64,000 nt of DNA from Blasia pusilla (taxonomy: Eukaryota; Marchantiophyta; Marchantiopsida; Blasiales), in the NCBI GenBank assembly GCA_050084515.1, contig CM114275.1:10664001-10728000 (forward strand), read 5' to 3'. The number at the start of each line of letters is the position of its first letter. The stretch's first letter is position 1. The position numbers and the translations under genes were made by a program. Positions 12,196-23,650 of this stretch are shown here, piece by piece. The notes below the pieces were generated by a model. That model did no database searches. It saw only the letters and a program-made list of their open reading frames with translations, and had not been told where the DNA came from.

Positions 12196-15100
12196 TCACT
12201 GTTCCATTGGCTTCCCTTCATCGTCGTCATCAACAGCTTCCTTCACATCAATGGTAAACTCATACTCTTGATCACAACCCAAGTATGCATCGCACATGAA
12301 GTACAAAGTGTAAGTCTTCTTCCCTATCTCAGATGGTGCTGTGAAGTCGAGCTTCACTCTAGCTTTTCGTTGCAGGGAAACTCGCTTGATTGCAAGAAGT
12401 TGGTTGCTTTTAGGCTCCCCAACCACCAACCACCAACCTTCCTCTTTTGGCTTTGGGAATCTCGGTGCATCCACTGGACCAAGCTCCTGCCGCCCATCCA
12501 GTTCTCTTTCAAGGGTGACTTGCAGTGTCACAGTCTCTCCAGTAGAAATGTCCTCCTTGTCCAGGACATCATACCCTAAGTCAATATTGGGGAACCGATT
12601 GCATACTCTGGCGATGTCCAGAAGCTGAGAACTGGTCATCTGCAAGAGATCCCTCCTCTCTGTATCCTCCATCTCCACAAGATCAAAGACAGTCTCAATA
12701 GGTTTTCCTGGATTCTCCTGACACCTCTTTGCCAATTCCTTCGTAAAATGGGGCAGCTGCAAAAGCACTGAATCACGTTCCCACAGGCTCTGGGTCACCA
12801 TTTGGCTTAGCTCCATGGCAGCCAGAGCAGGATTCAACCAACCACTGCTTGAGATGACATCCACCATAGCTTGTAAGAGGCGACTAGCATCAATCAACAC
12901 ATCACGCTGGTCCAGAGCTAAGTTGCCCATAATAGAAAGTCTGGAAAAGTGCGCTTGCAGAAGAGCATTGGCCTTGGTGTGGGGATCTGAGTACTTCGGC
13001 TTATCTACTGCAAATCTTTGATGATTGATGAGCTTCCTAACCATCTCATCCTCACCAGGTCTCATTGGAAGACGGCTGTACTCTGATGCAGATGCCAAGA
13101 TTTCCAGAAGCCCTTTCATCTTTGTCTTTGCCATCAGAGAAGAGCTAAACAGCTCAATCGTAGTGTAGTTGATGTAGTAGTAGGCAGCTATCATACCAAG
13201 ATTCAAAGGAGAAAGATCCATGTCATCCTCAATGGCAACACACTTGCTTGACTCCAGCTCAGATATTGTTAACTCCACAAGCTCTGAGAGGTGGTCTGAC
13301 AGGTGTCGATGACTCACCCCTTGCAAGTTGTAGTAGTTGGGATTTTGAGTCAACCTTCTGTACATGAAGGTCCAAGTTAAGTAGTCTACTGCATCCTGTT
13401 TATTCTCAATTGTCCTCACCACTACTTCCGCATTGAGATGATCATGCAAGTAGTGATCCAGATGACTCTCCACAGGGAAAGGCTCATACAAGAACTTCTT
13501 GTAGTACTCCTTCCGTGGAGCGTGGCAAAGAATGACACATTTTCCAGAGGCATCAAGAAGTGGCCTACTAGCTCGACCCATCATCTGCAGAAGGTCTGTG
13601 ATTGGGTAGTCAGTGTGTGCATTCTCTCGCCCATCAAAATACTGAGTACCCATCACCACTACCACATGGGCAGACAAAGTCATTCCCCAGCATATACTGC
13701 TGCTTGCTACACATACCTGAATTGCCCCCGCCTTGAAAAGTTCAGATGTAACCTCCTGCTCAAGAGGATTCAAACCCTCATGCAAATAACCAACCCCATT
13801 CCTCAAAGCTTGGATCAGTGCTGGATCCTTGCATCTTGCCAGAAATGGGGCTAAATCATCTTCGGTACACTGCAAAAATTGAGATCTTTCTCCTCCATCT
13901 GCTGTAGAATAGGTGACAAGGTCCAAAGCTGTGAGTCGAGCATGCTTCCGAGTCGGAACAAATACCAAGGCAGGCTTTCCCACCTTTGCATGCTGGACTA
14001 TGGCAGTGTATGTAGGTTTGGTCATTGCCTGCATTCGAGCTTCAAAATTTGCAATATCCACACCTTGGATGTGAATTTCAAGAGGCACAGGGCGCACACC
14101 AGGAGGAAAGTTGAACAGTCCATGAGAGCTAGCACCTATCCATTCCCCAAGATCCTTAGCATTGGCAAGAGATGTAGATAAGGCCACAATGCGAATCTGG
14201 CTGTCTGGCTGACTCCCAATATAACGCATTCTGGAAACAATCACCTCTAGAACAGGGCCTCCTTCACCCCCAATCAAATGAAGCTCGTCTACAAGAAACA
14301 GGCTCACTTGCTGGACATGCTTCCTCTGTTTCCACCGTCGGGATAAAACATCCCACCGTTCAGGAGTGCTTATGATGATCTGCCCCTTCTCAAGAAGTTT
14401 CATGTCAGTTGCTGTCTCACCTGTGAGCTCCACAACTCGAACTCCCAAGCCTTTTCCAAACTTGTTCTCCCAATCCCTGTGACGCTCTTTAGCTAGGGCT
14501 TCCATAGGAGCAATATAAACACATCGGATGCCTCCATTATCAGGACCTTTCTGCAGCATTCTTAGAACTGCAAATTCTGCACAGATGGTTTTACCACTTC
14601 CTGTAGGAGCTGCCACCAGAACATTGTCATCTGTATTATACAGCACTGTGAAGACCTGTGTTTGGATAGGATTAAAGTGTCTGAATTGATGATAGAGTGT
14701 TTCATATGATGGATTCCGCAGGGCAGACACAGGCAAAGGTTGCAGATCCAGAAGTTCAGTAGGTGGGGGGTACTTCTCTGGCAGTATCAAATGTCTGAAA
14801 GACACAGGCAACACAGTTTCTGCACCTAGCCATTTATCTGAAACAACTCTAATAAAGTACTGAGGAGGCAGAGGTTCATAAATTGGAACTGTGAAGTTGA
14901 GATTATGGTCATCCTCGACATACTGCATCTTGAGCAAGAAATACTCATGATGAAGAACATTTTCTCCATCATTGTCTTCTACTATTATCCAAAACGGCTC
15001 TACATAGCCATGGATCTTCTCATCCCATTGAAAATCTGGAGTAATTGTCAAATCAACCTTCAAAACTGACCGGGTGATAGGTTGCACATGAGCAGCCAGC

Positions 15101-18100
15101 TCAAGCTTTGGAAATTGATGGATAAACTTGTGGATAGTCTTCCCCATCTTTGGAAACCTGATTAACTCTCCAATCTCTTGTGAAGTCAGGTCATAGTACC
15201 GATCCCACGCAAGATCTTTCTTCTCAACCTTGCTTAAGATGTCATTTGGTATACCTCTAAACTGCCGGAGAGGAGTTTGGCTGCTCCACATTTGCCGTGA
15301 AACCATTTTGCACAAGGATAGAGCCTTCTCAGCCAACTGGGCCCAGCCCCGCTTGAGCACAATTTCGAACAGAGCCCGCATCAATCGCCCAGCACTCTGA
15401 CACGCAAAAAGGAAGTAATTTATAGACTGATCAACTCTCAAACCAGTACAGTTTGTTTGAGGTTTTCTCAAAACCAGCATATAAATGTTACTACTAGCAC
15501 ACTTGACAAAAGAGAGAAATGTGTAAGTTGCACAGCGTCACACCAGGGATATTTTTTCATCTCTTATCCAAACTAATCCAACAATCTAAAACTAGTTAGT
15601 CCTCACAAGCGCAATACAGCGAGACTTCCTCTACATATACAATTACACACCTGAGTGATGAATACCATGTCGGAGGTCAAAGATAAGCCTTCAAGTTTGA
15701 GCTGAGAGATATAAGCCTGCAGAAGGACATTGATCTTTGCACTTGGCTCCTCCAAACTTTCTTTCACAGGAATAGGGACCCGGTCCAACAACTTGGCAAG
15801 CTCCATTTTCTCCTCTTCTCTGACCATCACAAATTTGAATTCCTCACTCAAGGAGAAAAGCCTGCACAATTCGATGTCACCCATGGTTGGCTTCAAATGC
15901 TCATTGTATGTTGCCATGGTGCCATGTGTGATGTAATAGTAACTAGCAATTCGCCCAAGGTCAGTCACTTGAAAGTAACCACTTTTTCGGTCATATTTCA
16001 CAAGATTGTTCTTATCCAGAACACTTGCAGCTGAATGTACCTGCATGACCACAAATACAACTACATGAGAGTGATTCCATCTTCAGACACCCCAAGTGGA
16101 AGCCACCTTTTGCGGGTAACTTCCTGGCAGCTGAACCCAAAACTAGAGCAGGAAAGGGTACAATTTCTGTGATAGAATATCAGATTGCATGTGATTAACC
16201 ACTACTTACAAGATCTGCTCGCCTTTCCTCTAAAGTAGAATCCTTCTCCAATGCATCAACGCTGACACCATAGAGGGTAGGATTCCGCAGCATTCTGATG
16301 TACAGGTAGGTGTAGCCCAACCACGTGCAAGCCTCTCGGGCATTTTGAACACTGCCCAGAACAATCTCAGCATTCAGATTGTCAGCCAACTTTGATATAT
16401 ACTGGCTTTCAATTGGTAGCTGCTGATTCATCAGTGAAAGATAGTACTGCAACTCGCTGTGACCAGTAATGATAATTCCTTCACCATAAGTGTCATATTG
16501 CGGTCGACCAGCACGACCAAGCATCTGCATTACATCCAACGGACTCAGCTCTGTCCAAGATCCTTTCTCAGGATTATATATTTGTGTTCCCTTTATGATC
16601 ACAGTATGAGCTGGCAAATTCACACCCCACGCCAGCGTGGCAGTTGACACTAGAACTTGAATGTGACCATCTGCGAAAAGATCTTCCACAAGTGTACGAT
16701 CTTGCCTGGCCATTCCAGCATGATGGATAGCAAAGCCATAAGGAAGAAGTTCTCTCAAGTCATTACTCTTCACTGCTTCAGTCTCAGTCTGCAAGATTTC
16801 CCGACTGGCACTGTCCTCCTTCAGGAATCGTCCAAGAGTGTCATTGCCGAGAGCCACATCCCTGATAGCCCGGGCAGTTTTTGCTGTTTCCTTTCTTGAG
16901 TGCACAAATATCAAAATCTGATGCTTACCAGCCACCTCCATTACTTTCTCATAGCAGATCTCGTTCATAAGCTGAAATCGTTGCAGCGGCTTGCGCACAG
17001 TGATTCCAATGTACTGTTGAGCCAATGGGCAGGGACGATAACTGTTATCAAAGTGGAACAACCCTTTGCCCTTGTCCACCCTTAGGAAGATTGCAACATC
17101 ATCATGATTTGGCAGAGTCGCTGAAAGACCCACTAGGCGTATCATCTCTTGTGTCGTCTCAATCTGTCTCACAGTTCGAGCAACAATACTTTCCAGCACA
17201 GGCCCGCGATTGTCGTGAAGGAGGTGAATTTCATCAATGATCAGTAGTTTGACCATTTGTGTGTAGGTTCTATCTCCAGACTTCCGTGTGATGATATCCC
17301 ATTTTTCTGGAGTGGTCACAATGATCTGAGTATCCTCAATCTGTTGTCTAGAGAGTGTCTGATCTCCAGTCAGTTCCTTCACAGAAACTCCATAATCCTT
17401 CAAACGGTTGGACAAATTGCCGACCATCTCAGCCACAAGTGCTTTCATGGGTGCAACATACACAATCTTGAACCCACTTAAGTCGAGACTACCGTCATCT
17501 TTCCGGTTCAGACCAATCTCATGCAGAATGGTTAACATGGCTACATTAGTTTTCCCAGCCCCTGTTGGAGCACAAAGAAGTAAATTCTCTGGAGTGAACA
17601 GAGCAGTTTCATAAACTTTGCTCTGCACCCTGTTGAGACTTTTCATACCTGTAAATGCTGGTTGTGCCCAATCTGGCATATCAGCAATTTTGACTAGTTC
17701 CTCACCCTCTGCAAATGGCTTTGCTTTCAAAGCCGGCACATGTACTTCCTCATAACCCTTCTTGGCTGTTCTGAACGAACCAGAGGGTAGTTCACATCTC
17801 TTATTCGCCATCAGAAAACCTCCTTGATGGAAGGACAGCTGCTCCAAGTCCAGAAGTTGACGCTGGCCCTTCAACCAGCCTCCCTCCCCAGCTCCGAATG
17901 TTTCTATTCTTCTGCCCTTGTCCCCATCTACAACACCTTCATCTCTCAATTTTCTGGCCTCTTCTCTAATACTTCTCTCCAAATTCTTTTGCCTCTCCTT
18001 AGCAGTTGCCCTGGTGGCATGAAGTTGCTCAAGAATAGCAGCCAAAGCAGGCCCCTCATCACTCATTTCCTCCTCTATCTTCTTCTTGGCCTCATCATCT

Positions 18101-19152
18101 TCCGCCCTGGCAAGACGCGTGCACCAGACTACCTTCAGCCTATTTCTAAGGAGCAGCTTAATAAGATCAAATTTGTCATAATCTAAAAGCATCACAAGCC
18201 TGTTTTCCACGTCCCGGTCGTCTCCCTCTGCTAAGTATTTCAGCACCTCCTCCGCAAGTTTCTGACTCTGTTGAGGGTCAATATCACCATAAGCTTGAGA
18301 AATCTTTCTCTGCAGCCAATACGCATCGATATCCTGTACGTTCAAACCCTCATCCGCTTCTTCCATTTCTTCGTCATCAATTCCTCCCATCTGCATTCCC
18401 TCTGCTTCATGGGTTTCTTGCCCATCCTCCTCACCGTCACTCTCTTCCTGGACTTCATCCAGATCACTTTCGTCTTCCTCTTCCTCCTCTTCGAACTCTA
18501 CAGCGACTCCGATGTCATCATCCAAAGCCTCGCCTGCACCGCCGACAACTCCGTCACCCGCCTCGTGGTAGTCACTAATAAGCTTGCCTATGGACACGAG
18601 TTGCGTAAACCGTTCCTGGGACATTGTGTTGAGTAATTTCTCTATTTCCTTCTTCTTGTCGGGGTCCTTGAATTTGTCATTCTTCAGAACTGCTAAAACT
18701 TCGTCGGCTGCTCCCCTCAAAATGTCCTGCGGTTGATCACCAAATTGCAGTTGTATGGTACTCAGAAGGGCTTCGTAAGCAGCCCTGGTCTCTTTCGTCT
18801 TCGGACGGTACATTCCGTCATCCACAATGGAGAAGACGCTCTCATCCTGCGATGCTCTTTGCCGCTTACTCGCTTTCTTTGGAACATCCAAGAACGATTT
18901 CTCCTTCTCCTTCGCGACCCTCTTCTTCTTCGCCTTGGTCAGCTTCTCCTCCAGCTCTTGCGGCCGCCCATGATACACACGATCACCGAAAGACTTCGGA
19001 TCGATCTTACCCCACAGACTCTCCGGCTCTCCAGTTGGCTCGTGTGTGTCCCGCGGCCGTGTATCCGTCGTGAGCACAAGTGAAGAATTCGCCCTGTACT
19101 CATACTGCTTAAATCGAGCATGCGCCTCTGCTCCTCCTCCTAACTGCGCCAT
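12196..19152 (-). CDS. BRR2: BRR2, U5 snRNP 200-kDa DExH-box RNA helicase
   Basis: Complete gene on the minus strand with three long coding exons: 19152-16210, 16040-15651 and 15396-12196, about 2177 residues, close to Arabidopsis and human BRR2. Introns are 169 and 254 nt and in phase. The N-terminal region (to about residue 500) holds a charged acidic stretch (about 218-268). The first Ski2-like cassette has Walker A APTGAGKT (about 528-535), DEIH (640-643), motif III SAT (677-679) and [11 protein letters not shown], followed by the first Sec63 unit. The second cassette has APTGSGKT (about 1374-1381), DELH (about 1481) and STS in place of SAT, then a second Sec63 unit with an acidic tail. 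BRR2 unwinds U4/U6 snRNA during spliceosome activation; in known orthologues only the first cassette is an active helicase and the second is regulatory. The motif differences here agree. The start is the first Met of the conserved N-terminus. Confidence 0.97.
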
Positions 19153-19220
19153 TTCTCACCCTCTCGGCCCCAGCCCGCTACAGCTCTCTTGTATATATCA
19201 CCGCTTCCTCGATAACCTAT

Positions 19221-19237
19221 CTCTCTCTCTCTCTCTC
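19221..19237. repeat. (CT)n tract in the BRR2 5' leader
   Basis: A short uninterrupted CT run lies about 70 bp upstream of the BRR2 start codon (an AG run in the transcript). Confidence 0.8.
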
Positions 19238-20821
19238 AATCTCGAAATCTCGAAATCTCAAGACATTGGACAGACCTCTGCTGACCTACAGAAGTGAATT
19301 GGAGCTGGAGAGGGCCGAGATCTGCTCAAAAAAACCGTGCAAATTTCAAATCCACGGCGTACTCGTCTCGTTGCTAGCTGCTAGTCGCGGATTCCTCCCC
19401 TCCGCATTCGCCCTCCTCCAAACGAAGAAACTATGGGCGTAAGTCGCACGACCTCAACTGCACTCGCTCCGGATGCCCAACAGCGGCATCGCTACTTCCC
19501 CCACAGACCTGTGAGCGCGCGTTCCCTCTCGCCGGGAATTAGGGTTTAGGGAGCGCCGAGTAGTAGCGAGTAGCGACCACGTCTCATCGCTCCTCACGCC
19601 TCCGTCCGCCTGGAACCGGCGGTCCAGTTGCAGACTTCCCGGTACGTCTGTCGGCGATGCGTTACGGGCCCTATGAGGGCGGGTCAAGGCTGTTTTCGTA
19701 TGCGGTCAGCTTCCATCCCCATAGGGACCAAACGTGGGTGGGTTATTATATTTCTTTTCTAGGAAACTAGGTGTGCACATGCTAATATTCATTAGGGCGT
19801 CTCATATAGTAGGGCGTAGGACGTCCTCTCCCCCCTAAGCTGGAAAATCGGGACGGTCCACTTTTACGACTTGGGGTCCCTCACCTTGTAAGGTGCCATA
19901 CAGATTCATGAAGGCCGCGACGTCATGAAAAATGATGGGTGGCGTCTCAACAAAAGCACTCGCAGTACTCATGGGACATGCACTGGCGCTATGCCACTAC
20001 AAATTTAAACCCGGGAAAAACATAAAGAAAATCTGCTCCATTGTTGCTAGCGGATCCTTCGCATATTGGGAATGGTAACAGCATTGAAAATCACCACGTA
20101 GTAGAGAGGAGAAGAGATTTGTTTTCTCACTTAGGCAGGTTCAGATTCTATTTCTGCTTTGGTCGGACGAGAGGATGGTGAGAAAAGCGCGAGTGGTTTC
20201 TTGGGTAAGTTGTTACAACATTTGCAAGCCTATAGTGCGCAGGAATTACTTTCCTCCACTACCCGTTCCAAGTGCAGAGATTCAACGAGGCAGAATTTCT
20301 ACATAAGTAGACTTAATTTAGTATGGAGAATGAAACAATTTGCACTATTCAAGGTCGACTTCCAAGTGAGAATTATGAACACCTTGCACCTGTCATGCCC
20401 TCTTTTTGTCTCAATTGAGTAATCTCTCATTCCAATTGGAAGTAGAAATTGTTATGTTCGCAATAGGAGCTCTTTTTGTTTGCTGCACTTGGAAAGTTCT
20501 TCAAGGCCTCCCTACCCATTGAGATGGTAAGGCCTGAATGCTTGGATCACCCGTGATAGCAATCGCCATCTTAGAGGCAAGTCAGCAGGAAGATGTTCGG
20601 ATTCAGTCCTATTAGGGGGTCAAGTTGCTCTGCATATACTGTGTAATTTGAGAACTTGAGCAAAGTTTATGGGCCACTTCCATTTTTCTTCTTGCCATTC
20701 TTGCGTGGAATTTTCCACATGTAGCCATTATTAAAGAGCCCGCTAGGTTGGAGAGGGTTCAGGAGAAAATTCTCACTTAGTTGAACCTGCCTCCGAAGAG
20801 AGTAGTATTGCTCATCATAGT
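19238..20821. other. BRR2 promoter then unannotated intergenic DNA
   Basis: GC-rich to about 19.7 kb, as expected for the BRR2 promoter. Beyond that, composition falls toward AT and no domain or repeat boundary is recognisable until the pseudogene at 20.82 kb. Confidence 0.4.
19539..19547 (-). promoter_or_regulatory. Telo-box upstream of BRR2
   Basis: TTAGGGTTT on the plus strand is a telo-box read on the minus strand, about 390 bp upstream of the BRR2 start, and is followed by a partial second copy. The position fits a promoter-proximal element; function is inferred from known plant telo-boxes. Confidence 0.5.
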
Positions 20822-21484
20822 ATGGCTTTACGACATGCAATCAGCGAGACGTCAAGCAAGATGCAAGGATCACTTGCAGTGAAAACCGATCACACAAAGA
20901 GATTTTGTATGCAATACCGTGATTATGAAAATATTTTGGAATACTGTGAAGAACCTGAGAATTTTGTTGCATTGCATGGTGTTGGGAGGAAGACTACAAT
21001 TAGAGGGAGAGTACAATCCAAAGCATTGCACTAGGAGCTATGGCTCTCTATCTATAAAAAAGTTGGCTTCCCACCTCTTACTCGGATTATCTTGCAAAAG
21101 AAGTTTGATAGGTATGTACAAGCATGCAAGAAGGCCAAAGACCTCATTACAACTACAAGAGGTGGTTTGACAAACACTAACATTGTTGTTGGATTGACAC
21201 TAGAGGACAAGTTGAGTCAACGATGCCCATTCTTCTATCGAATGGATGCAATCTTTGGACATCGAGCCCACGTTGACCCCCTTGCCCTTGTTGCCCTTGG
21301 ATTGCGGCATTTTTCATCTCTAACACTGGTATCTCCATATACTCATCAAGAACAAGCCATCGATTCAAGTACTACTCTACAAGCGTCACCTGAACTTCAA
21401 CACCAATGCCTCGATAGCCAGGGTGATGAGGATTTCTTGAATGATGGCTATCTTCAGCCCCCTAATTGCTCACTACTTCCTTAA
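20822..21484 (+). pseudogene. SANT/trihelix-like DNA-binding protein fragment with one in-frame stop
   Basis: A single frame runs through the whole interval, broken only by a TAG at 21032-21034. After the stop it reads ELWLSIYKKVGFPP..., then KKFDRYVQACKKAKDL, GLTLEDKLSQRCPFFYRMD and AIFGHRA. This helix-rich Trp/aromatic pattern resembles the Myb/SANT or trihelix-like domain found in plant transposon-derived proteins and transcription factors. No partner transposase is seen next to it. It could be a decayed gene, an exapted transposon protein, or a gene with a stop caused by a sequence error. Family assignment is tentative. Confidence 0.45.
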
Positions 21485-21595
21485 ATTTTCTATTCCATCT
21501 CTTGCCCCCTTACAAGATGGGAGAAGATAAATTTTTAATGTGTTCACAATTTTTCTTTTATGGTAGCATATGCGTTATGTTTTTATCTATCTATA

Positions 21596-23639
21596 TCTAT
21601 ATTATTATTGGAGAGTGCCTTCTTGATTTGCTAACACCTCTCACGTTGACATGTGGCAACCAGGCAACAAGAAAATGTTTCTCCCTATTTGGGCAGCAAG
21701 GAACTAGAGTGGCGGCCCCAAATGTGGGGTGGAATATTATTTAAAACATAAAAATACAAAAATATAAATGTACACATAGATAGAAAAGAGACCCACAATA
21801 TAAAAAAAATAAAAAAAGTGTATTGTAAGGGCATTAACAGAAGTCTTCAATACAAACCAAGGAGGAGAGGCACAAAGAAGGGAAACAAACCAATTTTGTG
21901 GTCGTGTATAGTAGTCTTCAATCCAAATATGTAGACTTGACATTATATAGGCCTATCTATACCTTCAATACAAACCACCGGGAGACACAGGGAGAGTATC
22001 TTCAATACAAACCTATGAAAACCTATGGAAAGACTATGGAGTAGAAGAATACAATAGTGTGTACGATACATAGTTCAATATATATATTATACTAATCCGA
22101 TGGCAATCAAAAAATTAAAATATAATACGAATAAGTTCACAATACGAACTTATGGGCTGATTAGATCACTTACATTATTTATAGTAAAAAACTTGATTTC
22201 AATATAAGGCAACAAGGAGAGAGGTTAATACATTAGTTTGCAAAGTGGAGAGATGAAAATAATAGCGTGATAATGATAGAGATCATTCTATAGAACATAA
22301 TAAAATGATAAACAAATAAATGCTATAATACATAGCAAATCAACACAAAGGTATTAAATTTTTGGCATTAAATGATAAACCACATACTACTACGGACGAA
22401 TCAATAATAAATGCCATAATAACAAAACGGTTAAGCAATAATATGTGAGAGGAGTCAATACAAGAAATACGCCCATTAATATGAACCCGTGTAAGAGTGA
22501 GAGTCTAAGAGTAACGGCCAATGCATAAAGATGGCCAATACAGAATGATAATGAATACATAAAGATAGCCAATACCCAATTGATACGAATCTGTGCAACA
22601 AGTAAGAGTGTAAGAGTTAAGAATTAGGGCTAATATATAAAGATGGTGAATACATTAAGACGACGAATATGTTGAGAACCTAATCCTATTCATCCAATAA
22701 TCTTTTTCCACATCATAGTATGGATCCTGTGGAGCATTGTGGTGCGACTGTAGAAAATATTGTGTTCCGCACGCACTTGAGAGGGAAACGCAAAATACGG
22801 GCTTTAAGTTAGGACCGTAAATATGGTTATTTTGACTATAAGAAATAAATATATTCACGACATAAATGCAAATGTTATGTCTTAATTTCTATAAGAGGTA
22901 ATCCTTTTTACTTCTATCAATATATTTTCTTTTGGGAATTTTGTTTTTGGGAAGTTTGAATGCTGATATTACTTTTTCACTAATTCATTACATATTGTGT
23001 ACATGAGCATATTTACCTCAATGTTGACTCTATTCCAAATGAGGGGATGAGCCATGTCTACCGAATTGAATTTTTGAACACATGCTTGCCTTTTGGACTT
23101 CCTCTCCATCGTTTGTGTTTGAAGATTATGCTCCAATCATGCTCTTAAAAAACATGAATGGATCATATGGACAAGCAAACGGAACAAGATTGGTGAATCA
23201 TAGATTTATGCGACATTGCATAGATGCAAAAATTATTGCTAGGAAGAATATTGGAGATTGAGTTTTTATTCCATGCATTCCATTGATTGCATTAGATTCT
23301 GGTTTGCCATTTGATTTACGTACATTTCAATTTCTTATTAGGACGACTTTTGTTATGACTAGTAATAAGTCTCATGGTCAAACTTTACAAAAGGTTGGCA
23401 TTTGCTTGCCTACTCTTGTATTTTCTCATGATTGATCAATTATATGTAGCATTATCTAGAGTAGGGAAGAGAAGTTCCATCCATATTACCATTGGAAGAA
23501 ATGAACATTTAAATAAGAAAGGTGACTACACACAAAATGTAGTATATAAAGAAATATTGGGACGAAATAAAATTTCAAATCTAACGCACCTTCCCTCTGA
23601 ACTACTTCACCCATGCATCGCACACAGGCATCTTACTAG
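21596..23639 (+). mobile_element. Helitron with both termini and a decayed PIF1-like helicase C-terminus
   Basis: The 5' end starts TCTATATTATTATTGG and is preceded by A. The 3' end is CTTACTAG followed by T, which matches the Helitron rule (5'-TC ... CTRR-3' inserted between A and T). A degenerate short hairpin region, TGCATCGCACACAGG, lies just before the 3' end. Between about 23.02 and 23.65 kb the plus strand encodes remnants of the C-terminal Helitron/PIF1 helicase: a GQANGTRL-like stretch, VFIPCIPL, LPFDLRTFQF, TSNKSHGQTLQKVGI, and in another frame QLYVALSRVGKRS. It is interrupted by stops and a frameshift. The remaining 1.4 kb has no coding signal, so the copy is non-autonomous. Confidence 0.7.
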
Positions 23640-23650
23640 TATTGATTAGG
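23020..23650 (+). pseudogene. Helitron PIF1-like helicase C-terminal remnant
   Basis: Only the last helicase motifs survive. The SKSHGQTLQKVGI segment corresponds to the NKSQGQ motif of PIF1 helicases, and LYVALSRV is the diagnostic motif VI region. At least two in-frame stops and one frame change separate the motifs, so no functional protein can be made. Confidence 0.75.
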
